Assembly (NCBI RefSeq): GCF_000719265.1
Contig: NZ_JOFL01000018.1
Location: forward strand, 95,418-159,417
Origin: Streptomyces roseoverticillatus
GTDB lineage: Bacteria; Actinomycetota; Actinomycetes; Streptomycetales; Streptomycetaceae
Length of the DNA: 64,000 nucleotides
Direction of reading: 5' to 3'
How positions within the stretch are numbered: the stretch's first letter is position 1; each line of letters opens with the position of its first letter. The position numbers were made by a program, and so were the translations under genes. The notes below the pieces were generated by a model that was not told the origin of the DNA, did not search any database, and was given only the letters and a program-made list of their open reading frames with translations. Of this stretch, positions 26,346 to 34,778 are shown piece by piece.

Positions 26346-27724
26346 GTCGTCACCGTCGTCTTCGCTGCCTTCGTCTTCGGCTTGGCCAGGCGCCGCTGGA
26401 GGGCGCGTGCCCTCCGGGCGACCCTTCGTACGGTCGGGTTGCGCGGGAGGAACGACAGCTGGGCCGGGAGTGCGCCGGGGAGGGCGAGGGCAGTGAGGCG
26501 GCGGCGTTTGAAGTAGCGGCGGGTGCGGGGGGTGAGGTGGGTGCGGAGGTAGTCTTCTGCGGCTTCGCGCAGGTGCGGGTAGATCTGGGGCTGCATGGCG
26601 AAGCCCACGGTTGCCAGCAGGCCGTTGAGATCGGCTTCGGCCTCAGGTTCCTGAGCGCTTGCGCTCAGCTCCGGCAGCAGCGCGTCCACCAACGTCACCG
26701 GCACCCTGTTGCTGTTCTGGTACGGGCTCAGGCGCTCCAGAAGAAGGTCCGTGCCCGTGCACGCCGCCCGCAGGCCGTAGAACGTCCTCGCCGTGACCAG
26801 CGCCGTCGAGAAGCAGCCGGCCACCAGCGCAGGGCGCAGCCGCTGGTAGACCACCTCCGCCAGGACCGGCGTGCCGAGGACCGTCAGGGTGACGCCGAGC
26901 CGGCCGGCCTCTTCCTCCAGCATCCGCGACCAGCGGGCCGGGGCGGCCGGGTGCGGCTTGAAGACGAGTTCGCGGTGGCCGCGCCCGGCCGCCCCGCGCA
27001 GCATCCGTACGTGCAACTGCTCTTCCTCCTCGGGGGTGAGGATGTCGAGCGCCGACAAGTACTGGCCGAGGAGGAGCGCGGCGCCCTGGGGCGCGTCCAG
27101 GGCGGGCGCGTCCAGGGCGAGTTCGGCCAGCACCTTGGTGAAGACCTCCGTGGGGACGATCTCGGGTGCGACGCCGAACTCCGTGAGCAGCAGCGGCCGC
27201 AGCCCGGGTACGAGGTCCAGGTGGAGCAGCCGGCCGGCGCGCGTGCCGATCAGCGGGTCGAGCTTGTTGCGGGTGGGGCCGTAGCTCATGAGGCCGTCGG
27301 CGTAGACGTCGAGCGGGGCGTCGGGGAAGCACTGGGCGATCGCGCCCGCCGGGCTGACCTGGATGGACTCGACGACGAGTGACACGTCGTCGTCGCCAAG
27401 GCCCCAGAGCAGCCTCAGGTGCCGCTCCCACAGGGGCGCGTCGTCGGGCCGGGGCGACCAGCCGGACGGGTGGAAGGGGCGGATCGCGTCGTTCCAGGAC
27501 AGGACGCCGTCGAAGCGGGTGCGCAGCCGTCCGAAGCCGGGCGCCTCGTCGAGGGCCGGGGTGGTCTCCGGGACGGCGGCGGTGTTGGCGACGAGCAGCA
27601 GCCGGCGGTCGGCGGGGGTGAAGCAGCCGGCGTCCAGGGCGGCGGCGAGCGTGGCGGCGCCGTACAACGTGGACGCGAGGAAGATCTGCGTGCGGCGGCG
27701 GGCGGGAGGCGGCGGGACGGACAT
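26342..27724 (-). CDS. polysialyltransferase-like GT-B glycosyltransferase
   Basis: This 460-residue protein shows bacterial sialyl/polysialyltransferase (GT38/52-type) landmarks: an acidic-Gly turn DVYADGLMSYG, the HP motif KPHPAAP (Lys256-Pro259) that grips the CMP of the donor, and the downstream S/T motif GCFSTAL (Ser306). The C-terminus is very basic (RRYFKRRRL, later RRVARRARALQRR), suiting a peripheral membrane enzyme working on lipid-linked or wall-bound glycan. It is stop/start coupled to the GT2 gene upstream and the acyltransferase downstream. It probably uses the CMP-activated nonulosonate made by NeuB and NeuA of this locus. Confidence 0.78.
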   Translation of the reverse strand: MSVPPPPARRRTQIFLASTLYGAATLAAALDAGCFTPADRRLLLVANTAAVPETTPALDEAPGFGRLRTRFDGVLSWNDAIRPFHPSGWSPRPDDAPLWERHLRLLWGLGDDDVSLVVESIQVSPAGAIAQCFPDAPLDVYADGLMSYGPTRNKLDPLIGTRAGRLLHLDLVPGLRPLLLTEFGVAPEIVPTEVFTKVLAELALDAPALDAPQGAALLLGQYLSALDILTPEEEEQLHVRMLRGAAGRGHRELVFKPHPAAPARWSRMLEEEAGRLGVTLTVLGTPVLAEVVYQRLRPALVAGCFSTALVTARTFYGLRAACTGTDLLLERLSPYQNSNRVPVTLVDALLPELSASAQEPEAEADLNGLLATVGFAMQPQIYPHLREAAEDYLRTHLTPRTRRYFKRRRLTALALPGALPAQLSFLPRNPTVRRVARRARALQRRLAKPKTKAAKTTVTT

Positions 27725-28713
27725 CAGGCGGCCACCCCGGCAGCGCCCGAGGCCCCGGCCGGCCGCCGCCTCAGCCTGCGCAGGAGGACCGCGCGGTCGT
27801 AGTCCATGGAATTCACGGCGTCCTTGACGAGTTCCGGTGGCAGTCGGCGCAGTGCGCCCGCGCTCTTCGTACGCAATGCGCGGGCTACCTGCGGCTCAAA
27901 GCGTTCGATATTCGTGAGGTGGTGGGCAATGATTGCGCAATATGTTCGAACGGCTTTCGGGAGGAATTCCTTCGCGTTCTCATCGAGGGCCGTCTCCTCG
28001 ATGATCCGATCGAATGCGCGCAGGAAATCGAGCTGCCGTACGTCCCCGATCTGGGTGAGTGAAGTCGCCACCCCGCGCCGGTAGAAGACGCCCAGCAGCC
28101 CGGCCACCGCGAAGGTGCGCGCCTCGCGGTGCAGCCGCCAGATCCACGGCCGGTCCTCCGCCGTCCGCAGACCGTCCCGGAAGTGCAGCAGGCCCTCGTC
28201 CAGCAGCCGCCGGTGGTAGATCCCCGCCCACGCGTACGGGTAGTCGACGGACGTCGAGCGGTCCGCCGGCAGGATCGCGCCGCGCGGGTCCAGGACCACC
28301 CCGCGGCGGCCGTGCGGCACGCGCTGCACGGTGCGGGTGCGGCCCGTGCACTGCACATGGTCCGTGCGGACGAAGTCCACGGCCAGCTCCTCGATGTACG
28401 CGACGAGCCGGTCGTAGTAGCCGGGCGCCAGCCAGTCGTCGCCGTCGAGGAAGGTCAGGTACTCGCCGCGCGCCGCGTCGAGCCCGGTGTTGCGGGCGGT
28501 GGCGAGGCCGCCGTTGTGCTCGTGGCGCAGGACCACGGCCCCCGGCAGCTCGCGCCCGGCGCGCTCCAGCAGCGCCGGCGTGCCGTCGGTCGAACAGTCG
28601 TCCACGAGAATGAATTCGAAATCCTCGCGGGCGTTCGCCCGCAGACTTCTCAGTACGTCGGGCGCAAAGGTCTGAACATTGAAGAACGGGACGATGACGG
28701 AGAGCTTGACCAC
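27724..28713 (-). CDS. family 2 glycosyltransferase
   Basis: The protein has 329 residues from a GTG at 28713, giving MVKLSVIVPFFNV, the classic GT2 opening. The nucleotide-binding DDCSTDGT and metal-binding DXD-type FLDGDDW motifs are intact, and a TAEDRPWIWRL block supplies the probable catalytic ED region. GT-A enzymes of this type transfer sugars from UDP/GDP donors at the cytoplasmic membrane face. It heads the minus-strand arm of the glycan cluster, overlapping the polysialyltransferase-like gene. The longer frame to 29196 is antisense to the divergent gene and rejected. Sugar and acceptor are unknown. Confidence 0.87.
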   Translation of the reverse strand: MVKLSVIVPFFNVQTFAPDVLRSLRANAREDFEFILVDDCSTDGTPALLERAGRELPGAVVLRHEHNGGLATARNTGLDAARGEYLTFLDGDDWLAPGYYDRLVAYIEELAVDFVRTDHVQCTGRTRTVQRVPHGRRGVVLDPRGAILPADRSTSVDYPYAWAGIYHRRLLDEGLLHFRDGLRTAEDRPWIWRLHREARTFAVAGLLGVFYRRGVATSLTQIGDVRQLDFLRAFDRIIEETALDENAKEFLPKAVRTYCAIIAHHLTNIERFEPQVARALRTKSAGALRRLPPELVKDAVNSMDYDRAVLLRRLRRRPAGASGAAGVAA

Positions 28714-28900
28714 CTCGGCGACATTAGGCGGCCCCCCGGCATTCGTCTTGTCCGCGGGCGGGCGCGGAGGTGAACGAAGCGCGGCGGAATGATGAACCCG
28801 CCGCTCCGCCGGGCCGGGTCGCCGATCGTCGGTGTGCTGTTTACCGGCTGTTGCCCTCGCGTTGGGCAACGAAACGGAATGGATTTCTATCGTCGGCGAC

Positions 28901-30241
28901 GTGTCATCACGTACGCCATCACGTACCGAACCCCCGCTGCGGATCGCCGTCCTCGCCGACTCCGACACCCGGTGGAAATGGGGCGCGCTCACCGCGCACC
29001 GGCTCGCACCGGGTGCCCGGCTCGACGGCCGCCTCCTGCGGGGCCGCGCGACCCCCACCGCCCGCCAGCTCGGCGAGGTGGGCGTGCGCGCGGCGGAGAT
29101 CGGCGAGGTCACCGGGACGGAGTTCGTCCGCACGGCCGGCCGCGACCGGTACGACGTCGTGGTCCTCGCCTGCGTCGGCGGCGCCGTCCAGGCCATGCTG
29201 CACGGGCTCGCCGCCGCGTGGGAGGGCGCGCCCTCCAGGCCCGTCGTGGTGACCGGCTACGTGGGCGTCGTCTACGAGAAGCTCGCCGACGGACTGCTGC
29301 TGCGCCACGGAGCGGACGTCGTCCTCGCCAACTCCCCGGACGACGCCGTCCGTTTCCGCGCCGTCTACGAGGGCGTGGGCGCCGGCGCGGACTGCGTGAC
29401 CGAGTGGGCGCTGCCGTTCCTCGGTGACCGCCGCACCGGCCCGCCGGACGGTCAAGTCCGCCCGTACACGGTCGTGTTCGCCGCGCAGCCCTCCGTGCCC
29501 GGGAGCCGCGCCGACCGCGGCTACCTGCTCCGCCGCGCCGTCGCGCACGCCCGGGCGCACCCGGAGCGCGAAGTGCTCATCAAACTGCGCAGCAAGCCCG
29601 GAGAACACACCACACACATCGAAGAACTCCCGTACCAGAAGCTGGCCGCGCGCCTGCCCGGCGGACTGCCGCCCAACTGCCGCCTCGTCTACGGGCACAT
29701 GGGCGAGGTCCTCGACCGCACGGACCTCCTCGTCACCGTCAGTTCCACCGCGGCCCTGGAGTCCCTCCACCGCGCCATCCCCACGGCCGTGCTGACCGAC
29801 CTCGGCATCCGCGAGGCCCTCGGCAACCACCACTTCCTCGGCTCGGGCTGCCTCGCCTCCTGGGACCAGCTCGACGCCGGCCACGTGCCCCGGGCCGACC
29901 CGGAGTGGGCCGTCCGCCACGGCGTGCCCGCCGACGGCTCCGGCGAGGCCGTCTTCGCCGCGGCGCGGCAGCGCGTCGCAGGCCTCGCCGCCCGGCCCTG
30001 CCTCCCCCCGCTCGCCCCCTACTACACCCCGGCCACCGCACCCGGCTACCTTCCCGCCGTCCTCGCCCGCCACGGCCTCGACCACCGGGGCCGTCCCCTT
30101 CCCGGCCGGTCGGGGGCTCCCCGCGAGGAGAGCGCCCTGCGGCGCGCGGGCCGCGCCGCCCTGCGCGACGCGGCCCGCGGCGCCTACCGCCACGGCGTCC
30201 AGCGGGTCGCTCCGCTGATCCGCCGCGTGGGGGAGCTGTGA
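28901..30241 (+). CDS. DUF6716-type putative glycosyltransferase
   Basis: The 446-residue protein starts LRIAVLADSDTRWKWGAL, a Rossmann-like first strand. It later shows IKLRSKPGEHTTHIEELPYQ and a serine-rich VSSTAALESLHR. The latter is analogous to the S/T motif that binds the nucleotide phosphate in GT-B glycosyltransferases. I recognise it as the DUF6716 group, found with sialic-acid-type genes in Streptomyces. The GTG at 28901 is the best start in frame but has no strong ribosome binding site. It is divergent from the GT2 gene and begins the plus-strand arm of the cluster. The reaction is unproven. Confidence 0.7.
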   Translation: MSSRTPSRTEPPLRIAVLADSDTRWKWGALTAHRLAPGARLDGRLLRGRATPTARQLGEVGVRAAEIGEVTGTEFVRTAGRDRYDVVVLACVGGAVQAMLHGLAAAWEGAPSRPVVVTGYVGVVYEKLADGLLLRHGADVVLANSPDDAVRFRAVYEGVGAGADCVTEWALPFLGDRRTGPPDGQVRPYTVVFAAQPSVPGSRADRGYLLRRAVAHARAHPEREVLIKLRSKPGEHTTHIEELPYQKLAARLPGGLPPNCRLVYGHMGEVLDRTDLLVTVSSTAALESLHRAIPTAVLTDLGIREALGNHHFLGSGCLASWDQLDAGHVPRADPEWAVRHGVPADGSGEAVFAAARQRVAGLAARPCLPPLAPYYTPATAPGYLPAVLARHGLDHRGRPLPGRSGAPREESALRRAGRAALRDAARGAYRHGVQRVAPLIRRVGEL

Positions 30242-30310
30242 CCGTCCCTACGGCGTCCGGTCCCCGGAAGAGCGCCGCCGGAGCCCGGCGGGCCCTCCCC
30301 GCGGGCCCGC

Positions 30311-30487
30311 GGCGGTACGGCACCACCGGGACGGCCCGCGGTACGGCACCGCCGCGCTCCGCCGCGCCGGTTGTTCGCCGTTGCGGCGGAGGGAAGTGCT
30401 CGGCGCCGCCGGGGCGTGGTTGCTGCCGCGGCACGTTCCTGCCGCCGCAACGGCGGAGCGCCACCGCGGTGAGGGACCGGCGGAATA
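30311..30487. repeat. palindromic intergenic element, copy A
   Basis: Core arms TTCGCCGTTGCGGCGG (30374-30389) and CCGCCGCAACGGCGGA (30442-30457) are inverted around about 52 bp. Flanks CGGCACCGCCG and CACCGCGGTG extend the imperfect symmetry. The 383-bp gap 30242-30624 otherwise holds no gene. Related elements lie at 48356-48671, 52314-52412 and 61404-61452. Confidence 0.6.
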
Positions 30488-30624
30488 CGCAACAGCCGTC
30501 ACAGGCACAGGTGCCGACACGGGCACAGGGGTCAGCGCAAGTCGCCCGCACACGCGCCGGCGCCGTCAGCCGCCCCGTCGTCGCCCGCCCGCCCCAGAAC
30601 TCCCGGACACGCAAGGAGCCCGTC

Positions 30625-31980
30625 ATGCAAGCCGCCTCGGCTACTCCGACCGCCACGGTCACCCCGGCCGACCGGGCCGGCGCCGCCCCGGCTTCCCCGG
30701 CCGGCCCGGCTGCCTCGGTCGCTCCGGCCGTCCCGGCCGGCGCCGCCGCCCCGGCCGAACCGGTTGACCGGCCCGCCCCCGCCGTCCTGGCCGTCATCCC
30801 CGCCCGCGGCGGATCCAAGGGCGTGCCCGCGAAGAACCTCGCCCCCATCGGCGGCGTGCCCCTCGTAGCCCGCGCCGTCCGAGAGTGCCGCGCCGCCCGC
30901 CTCGTCACCGACGTCGTCGTCTCCACCGACGACCCCGGCATCGCCGCCACCGCGCGCGGCGCCGGAGCCGTCGTCGTCCAGCGCCCCGCCGCCATCGCGG
31001 GGGACACCGCCACCAGCGAGGCGGCCGTGCTGCACGCGATGGACGCGTACGAGGCGATGCACGGCACCGAAGTGGGCACGGTCCTGCTGGTGCAGTGCAC
31101 GAGCCCCTTCCTGACCAGCGGCGACGTCGACGGCGTCGCCGAAGCCGTAGTCGAAGGCGGCGCCGACAGCGCCCTGACCGTCGCACCCTTCCACGGCTTC
31201 GTATGGAGGGAGGGGCGGGAGGAGCGGGAGGAGCGGCAGGACTCCGCCTCCCACGGCGTCAACCACGACAAGAGCCGGCGCCCCCGCCGCCAGGACCGCC
31301 CCCAGGACCTCCTGGAGACCGGCGCCGCCTACGCCATGCGCGCCGACGGCTTCCGTGCCGCCCGGCACCGCTTCTTCGGCCGCACCGAACTCGTCCGCAC
31401 CGAGGCCTCCCGCGTCCTGGAGGTCGACGACCCCCACGACCTGGCCCGCGCCCGCGCCCTCGCACCCCTCCTCGACGGCCCCGGCACCGCCGCGCTCCCC
31501 GCCCGCGCCGACATCGACGCCGTCGTCATGGACTTCGACGGCACCCAGACCGACGACCGGGTCCTCATCGACGCGGACGGCCGCGAACTCGTCGCCGTCC
31601 ACCGCGGCGACGGCCTCGGCGTCGCCGCCCTGCGCCGCGCCGGGCTCGCCCTGCTGATCCTCTCCACCGAGGAGAACGCCGTCGTCGCGGCGCGCGGCCG
31701 CAAGCTGCGCGTGCCCGTCCTGCACGGCATCGACCGCAAGGACCGCGCGCTCAAGCAGTGGTGCGAGGAGCAGGGCATCGCCCCCGACCGCGTGCTCTAC
31801 GTCGGCAACGACGTCAACGACCTGGCCTGCCTCGGGCTCGTCGGCTGGCCCGTGGCGGTCGCGGACGCCCATGACGCCGTACGCGGCGCCGCCCGGGCCG
31901 TGACCTCCGCGCCCGGCGGCAGCGGCGCCCTCCGCGAGATCGCCTCCTGGCTCCTGGGGCCCGCCCTGACCGCGCCCTGA
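30625..31980 (+). CDS. neuA: NeuA-type CMP-nonulosonate cytidylyltransferase fused to a KdsC-like HAD phosphatase
   Basis: This 451-residue bifunctional protein has a Pro/Ala-rich lead. The cytidylyltransferase domain (residues 53 to about 280) carries the CTP-binding VIPARGGSKG and later LLVQCTSPF. The HAD domain (about 295-451) has nucleophile Asp303-Asp305 in MDFDGTQTDD, motif II LILSTE, the RKDRALKQW lysine region and GNDVNDLACL. The fusion suggests one polypeptide dephosphorylates a 9-phosphate sugar (Kdn-9-P or Neu5Ac-9-P) and activates it with CTP. The highly charged stretch REGREEREERQD interrupts the synthetase domain. The ATG has AAGGAG at spacing 7. NeuB is downstream. Confidence 0.88.
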   Translation: MQAASATPTATVTPADRAGAAPASPAGPAASVAPAVPAGAAAPAEPVDRPAPAVLAVIPARGGSKGVPAKNLAPIGGVPLVARAVRECRAARLVTDVVVSTDDPGIAATARGAGAVVVQRPAAIAGDTATSEAAVLHAMDAYEAMHGTEVGTVLLVQCTSPFLTSGDVDGVAEAVVEGGADSALTVAPFHGFVWREGREEREERQDSASHGVNHDKSRRPRRQDRPQDLLETGAAYAMRADGFRAARHRFFGRTELVRTEASRVLEVDDPHDLARARALAPLLDGPGTAALPARADIDAVVMDFDGTQTDDRVLIDADGRELVAVHRGDGLGVAALRRAGLALLILSTEENAVVAARGRKLRVPVLHGIDRKDRALKQWCEEQGIAPDRVLYVGNDVNDLACLGLVGWPVAVADAHDAVRGAARAVTSAPGGSGALREIASWLLGPALTAP

Positions 31981-32100
31981 GCCACCCGAGTCTCCTGACC
32001 CGCTAAGCGCGCCCTGAGCCACCCCGAGCCTCCTGACTCTCCCTGAGCTCCTGAGCCACCCCGAATCCCCTGAGCAGCCCCGAACCCCAGAGCCCCTCCG
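31972..32100 (+). repeat. tandem copies of the neuA-HAD 3' end including its stop codon
   Basis: CGCGCCCTGAGCCACC covers the last codons and stop of the gene above (31972). It is repeated from 32008, each copy continuing into CGAG-CTCCTGAC. Shorter CCTGAGC-CACCCCGAA units follow to about 32090. The layout parallels the array after gntP although the sequence is unrelated. The rest of the gap to 32146 holds no gene. Confidence 0.7.
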
Positions 32101-32146
32101 GGCCCATGACCCTCACCGTCCCCGTATCGCGAAGGAACCGCCCCGT

Positions 32147-33088
32147 ATGAACTCCGCGCACGCCGCCCCGTACGCCCCGGTCCGGGCCCTCGGCCGCAAG
32201 CTCGCCGGCCCCGGCCACCCCGTCTACGTCACCGGCGAGATCGGCATCAACCACAACGGCGACCTCACCAACGCCTTCGCCCTCATCGACGCGGCCGCCG
32301 ACGCCGGCTGCGACGCCGTCAAGTTCCAGAAGCGCACCCCCGAGATCTGCACGCCCCGCGACCAGTGGGACATCGAGCGCGACACGCCCTGGGGCCGGAT
32401 GCGCTACATCGACTACCGCCACCGGGTGGAGTTCGGCGAGGACGAGTACCGCGCCATCGACGCCCACTGCCGCGAGCGCGGCATCGACTGGTTCGCCTCG
32501 CCCTGGGACACCGAGGCCGTCGCCTTCCTGGAGAAGTTCGACGTACCCGCCCACAAGGTCGCCTCCGCCTCCCTCACCGACGATGAGCTGCTGCGCGCCC
32601 TGCGCGCCACCGGCCGCACGGTCATCCTCTCCACCGGCATGTCCACCCCGAAGCAGATCCGGCACGCCGTCGAGGTGCTCGGCAGCGAGAACATCCTGCT
32701 CTGCCACGCCACCTCCACCTACCCGGCCAAGGCCGCCGAGCTCAACCTCCGCGTGATCCACACCCTCCGCGCCGAGTACCCCAACGTGCCCATCGGCTAC
32801 TCCGGCCACGAGACCGGCCTGCAGACCACCCTCGCCGCCGTCGCCCTCGGCGCCGCCTTCGTCGAGCGCCACATCACCCTCGACCGCGCCATGTGGGGCT
32901 CCGACCAGGCCGCTTCCGTCGAGCCCGGCGGCCTGCAGCGGCTCGTGCGCGACATCCGCGTCGTCGAGGAGTCCCTCGGCGACGGCGTGAAGCGCGTCTA
33001 CGACAGCGAGCTCGGCCCGATGCGCAAGCTGCGCCGGGTCGCGGGCGTCGTCGCCGAGGCCGGCGACCGCGAGCCGGTCACGGCCTGA
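32147..33088 (+). CDS. neuB: nonulosonic acid synthase (NeuB family), Neu5Ac/Kdn(-9-P)-type
   Basis: This 313-residue TIM-barrel enzyme condenses phosphoenolpyruvate with ManNAc, mannose or the 6-phosphates. The strand motifs are GEIGINHNGDL, AVKFQKRTPEI, FASPWDTEAV, KVASASLTDDELL, ILSTGMS, HATSTYPAK and GYSGHE. It stops after the barrel, about 40 residues short of the usual NeuB length, so the antifreeze-like SAF domain is missing. In dimeric NeuB the SAF domain completes the partner's sugar site. With NeuA-HAD and the polysialyltransferase-like genes, the product is probably Kdn or a relative for a wall polymer. As I recall, S. coelicolor has a similar cluster tied to Kdn-teichulosonic acid. 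Confidence 0.88.
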   Translation: MNSAHAAPYAPVRALGRKLAGPGHPVYVTGEIGINHNGDLTNAFALIDAAADAGCDAVKFQKRTPEICTPRDQWDIERDTPWGRMRYIDYRHRVEFGEDEYRAIDAHCRERGIDWFASPWDTEAVAFLEKFDVPAHKVASASLTDDELLRALRATGRTVILSTGMSTPKQIRHAVEVLGSENILLCHATSTYPAKAAELNLRVIHTLRAEYPNVPIGYSGHETGLQTTLAAVALGAAFVERHITLDRAMWGSDQAASVEPGGLQRLVRDIRVVEESLGDGVKRVYDSELGPMRKLRRVAGVVAEAGDREPVTA

Positions 33089-33099
33089 CGGGCGGCCAC

Positions 33100-34677
33100 A
33101 TGACCCCGAGCGCCGCCGACGAGGGCGGCCCCGCACCGGGCCCACGGGCCCGCCCGCCGCGGCCGGCCCCGGACGCAGCCGAGGGCGCCCCTGCTCCGGG
33201 CCTGCGGGCCCGCCGGGCGCCTCGCTCCCGCCGCGACGGCGAGCAACCACTCACCACGCCACCGGCGGTGCCGGAACCACCAGAGGCCGTTCCGGCACCG
33301 CCGAACACCGCCGCGGGGGCCGAGCGCCGTCGCGGCGGGACGAAGGAGCGGCAGCCCGCCCCGCCGGAATCGCCGGCCTCCCCGGCCTCGCTGGAGGCCG
33401 CCCGCGACCCGGCCCCCGGCCCGGCCCGCACCCTCGCCTTCGTCGAGAGCCCCGTACAGCTCCTCAACGTCCTCGAATGGGCGTACGCGACGGTGGCGGG
33501 CGAGCAGTCCCGGCCGCCCAGGCCGTCCGCGGCGCCCGCGCCGGACGGGGCCTCCCGTCCGTCCCGCTCGCCCCGCACGGCCGGTCGCCCCGGCCCCGCA
33601 CCCGGCCTGCCCGGCTCCCCCCTCGCCCGCGGCGTCCCCCGTCAGCCCGGCCCGCGCGATCAAGGCTCCGGTGCCGGGACGGGGCCGGCACCCGTCCGGC
33701 CCGAGCCCACCGGGCTGCTGGTCGTCGTGCTCGCGCCGCACGACCCGATGTCGCGCGGCCAGCTGCGCCGGATGGCCGAGCTGGCCCGGGACCAGGGGCA
33801 CGAGGTGCGCTGGGAGGAGGCGCGGGGCGGGCCCACGGCGCCGGTGGCCACGGTCGGCGGCCTCGCGGGCCCGCTCCGCCGGGCGCACCGGATCGTGATC
33901 GGGGACCCGTTCTCGCGCTACGTCCAGCTGCTGCTGACGATCACCCGGGCGCGCGAGCTGGTGGTGGTCGACGACGGCACGGCCACCATGGAGTTCGTCG
34001 CCCAACTCGCGCGGGGCGAAAGCCTCGTACGGTGGCACCGGCGCGGCAGTCGAGGGGCGCGCGATCTCCTCTTCGCGCCGGTCTCTGCTTCAGCGCGCCG
34101 GATGCTGACGCCCAACGATCGCCGGAGCGTGGAGGTGTTCACCTCCTTCACCGCCCTCCCGGTGGAACCGCCACCCGGCGTACAGGTCAGGGCCAACGAC
34201 TTCGCCTGGACGCGCTCCGCCTTCGGCCCGCCCCGGATCTCCCGCGGCACGGACCTCGTGGGAACGTCCCTGGTCGAGACCGGGGTCGTGGACCCCGAGC
34301 ACTACCTCGGGGCCGTCGCGGCGCTGGCCCGCAACCACGGCGCCACGCGCTACTTCGCCCACCGCCGCGAGAGCGCGGAGAAGCTGCGCCGCATAGCGGA
34401 CCGCACGGGGCTGGAAGTCGTACGCCCCGAACTGCCGCTGGAGATCGTCGCCCGCCGGGGGCCCGTAGGCCGCACCGTCCTCAGCTTTCCCTCGACCGTC
34501 GTGCACACGCTGCCGCTGGCCCTCGCGGGCACCGGGATCACCGTCGCTGTCTGCGACATCGACCCCGTATGGCTCACGGAGCACGCCTCGCCGCGGGCCG
34601 AGGGCTTCCTGTCCGAGGTGACGGACACGGCCCGGGATGTGCGGCGACTTCCGGCCAGCCCCCTGAGCGCTCCCTGA
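33100..34677 (+). CDS. polysialyltransferase-related protein with disordered N-terminal and internal segments
   Basis: The frame encodes 525 residues. About 110 Pro/Ala/Arg-rich residues precede TLAFVESPVQLLNVLEWAYA, a typical first strand of capsule sialyl/polysialyltransferase-like proteins. A second low-complexity insert (about residues 145-205) separates it from TGLLVVVLAPHDPMSRGQ. Sialyltransferase-type landmarks follow: VVDDGT (Asp291-Gly293), FAHRRES (His421, in the HP position but with Arg instead of Pro) and LSFPSTVV (Ser462-Thr466). The ATG at 33100 lies 11 bp after neuB, hence same operon. A start nearer residue 110 cannot be excluded. Predicted role: transfer of the CMP-nonulosonate. 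Confidence 0.72.
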   Translation: MTPSAADEGGPAPGPRARPPRPAPDAAEGAPAPGLRARRAPRSRRDGEQPLTTPPAVPEPPEAVPAPPNTAAGAERRRGGTKERQPAPPESPASPASLEAARDPAPGPARTLAFVESPVQLLNVLEWAYATVAGEQSRPPRPSAAPAPDGASRPSRSPRTAGRPGPAPGLPGSPLARGVPRQPGPRDQGSGAGTGPAPVRPEPTGLLVVVLAPHDPMSRGQLRRMAELARDQGHEVRWEEARGGPTAPVATVGGLAGPLRRAHRIVIGDPFSRYVQLLLTITRARELVVVDDGTATMEFVAQLARGESLVRWHRRGSRGARDLLFAPVSASARRMLTPNDRRSVEVFTSFTALPVEPPPGVQVRANDFAWTRSAFGPPRISRGTDLVGTSLVETGVVDPEHYLGAVAALARNHGATRYFAHRRESAEKLRRIADRTGLEVVRPELPLEIVARRGPVGRTVLSFPSTVVHTLPLALAGTGITVAVCDIDPVWLTEHASPRAEGFLSEVTDTARDVRRLPASPLSAP

Positions 34678-34778
34678 GCCGTAAAGACTGGTCATACCCC
34701 TCTGATGCGCCATCCATGCGGCTGAACTTTTCTTGATCGGGGGGCAGTTGCCCGGGTGGGGGCTCTACTCTTCCCTGC

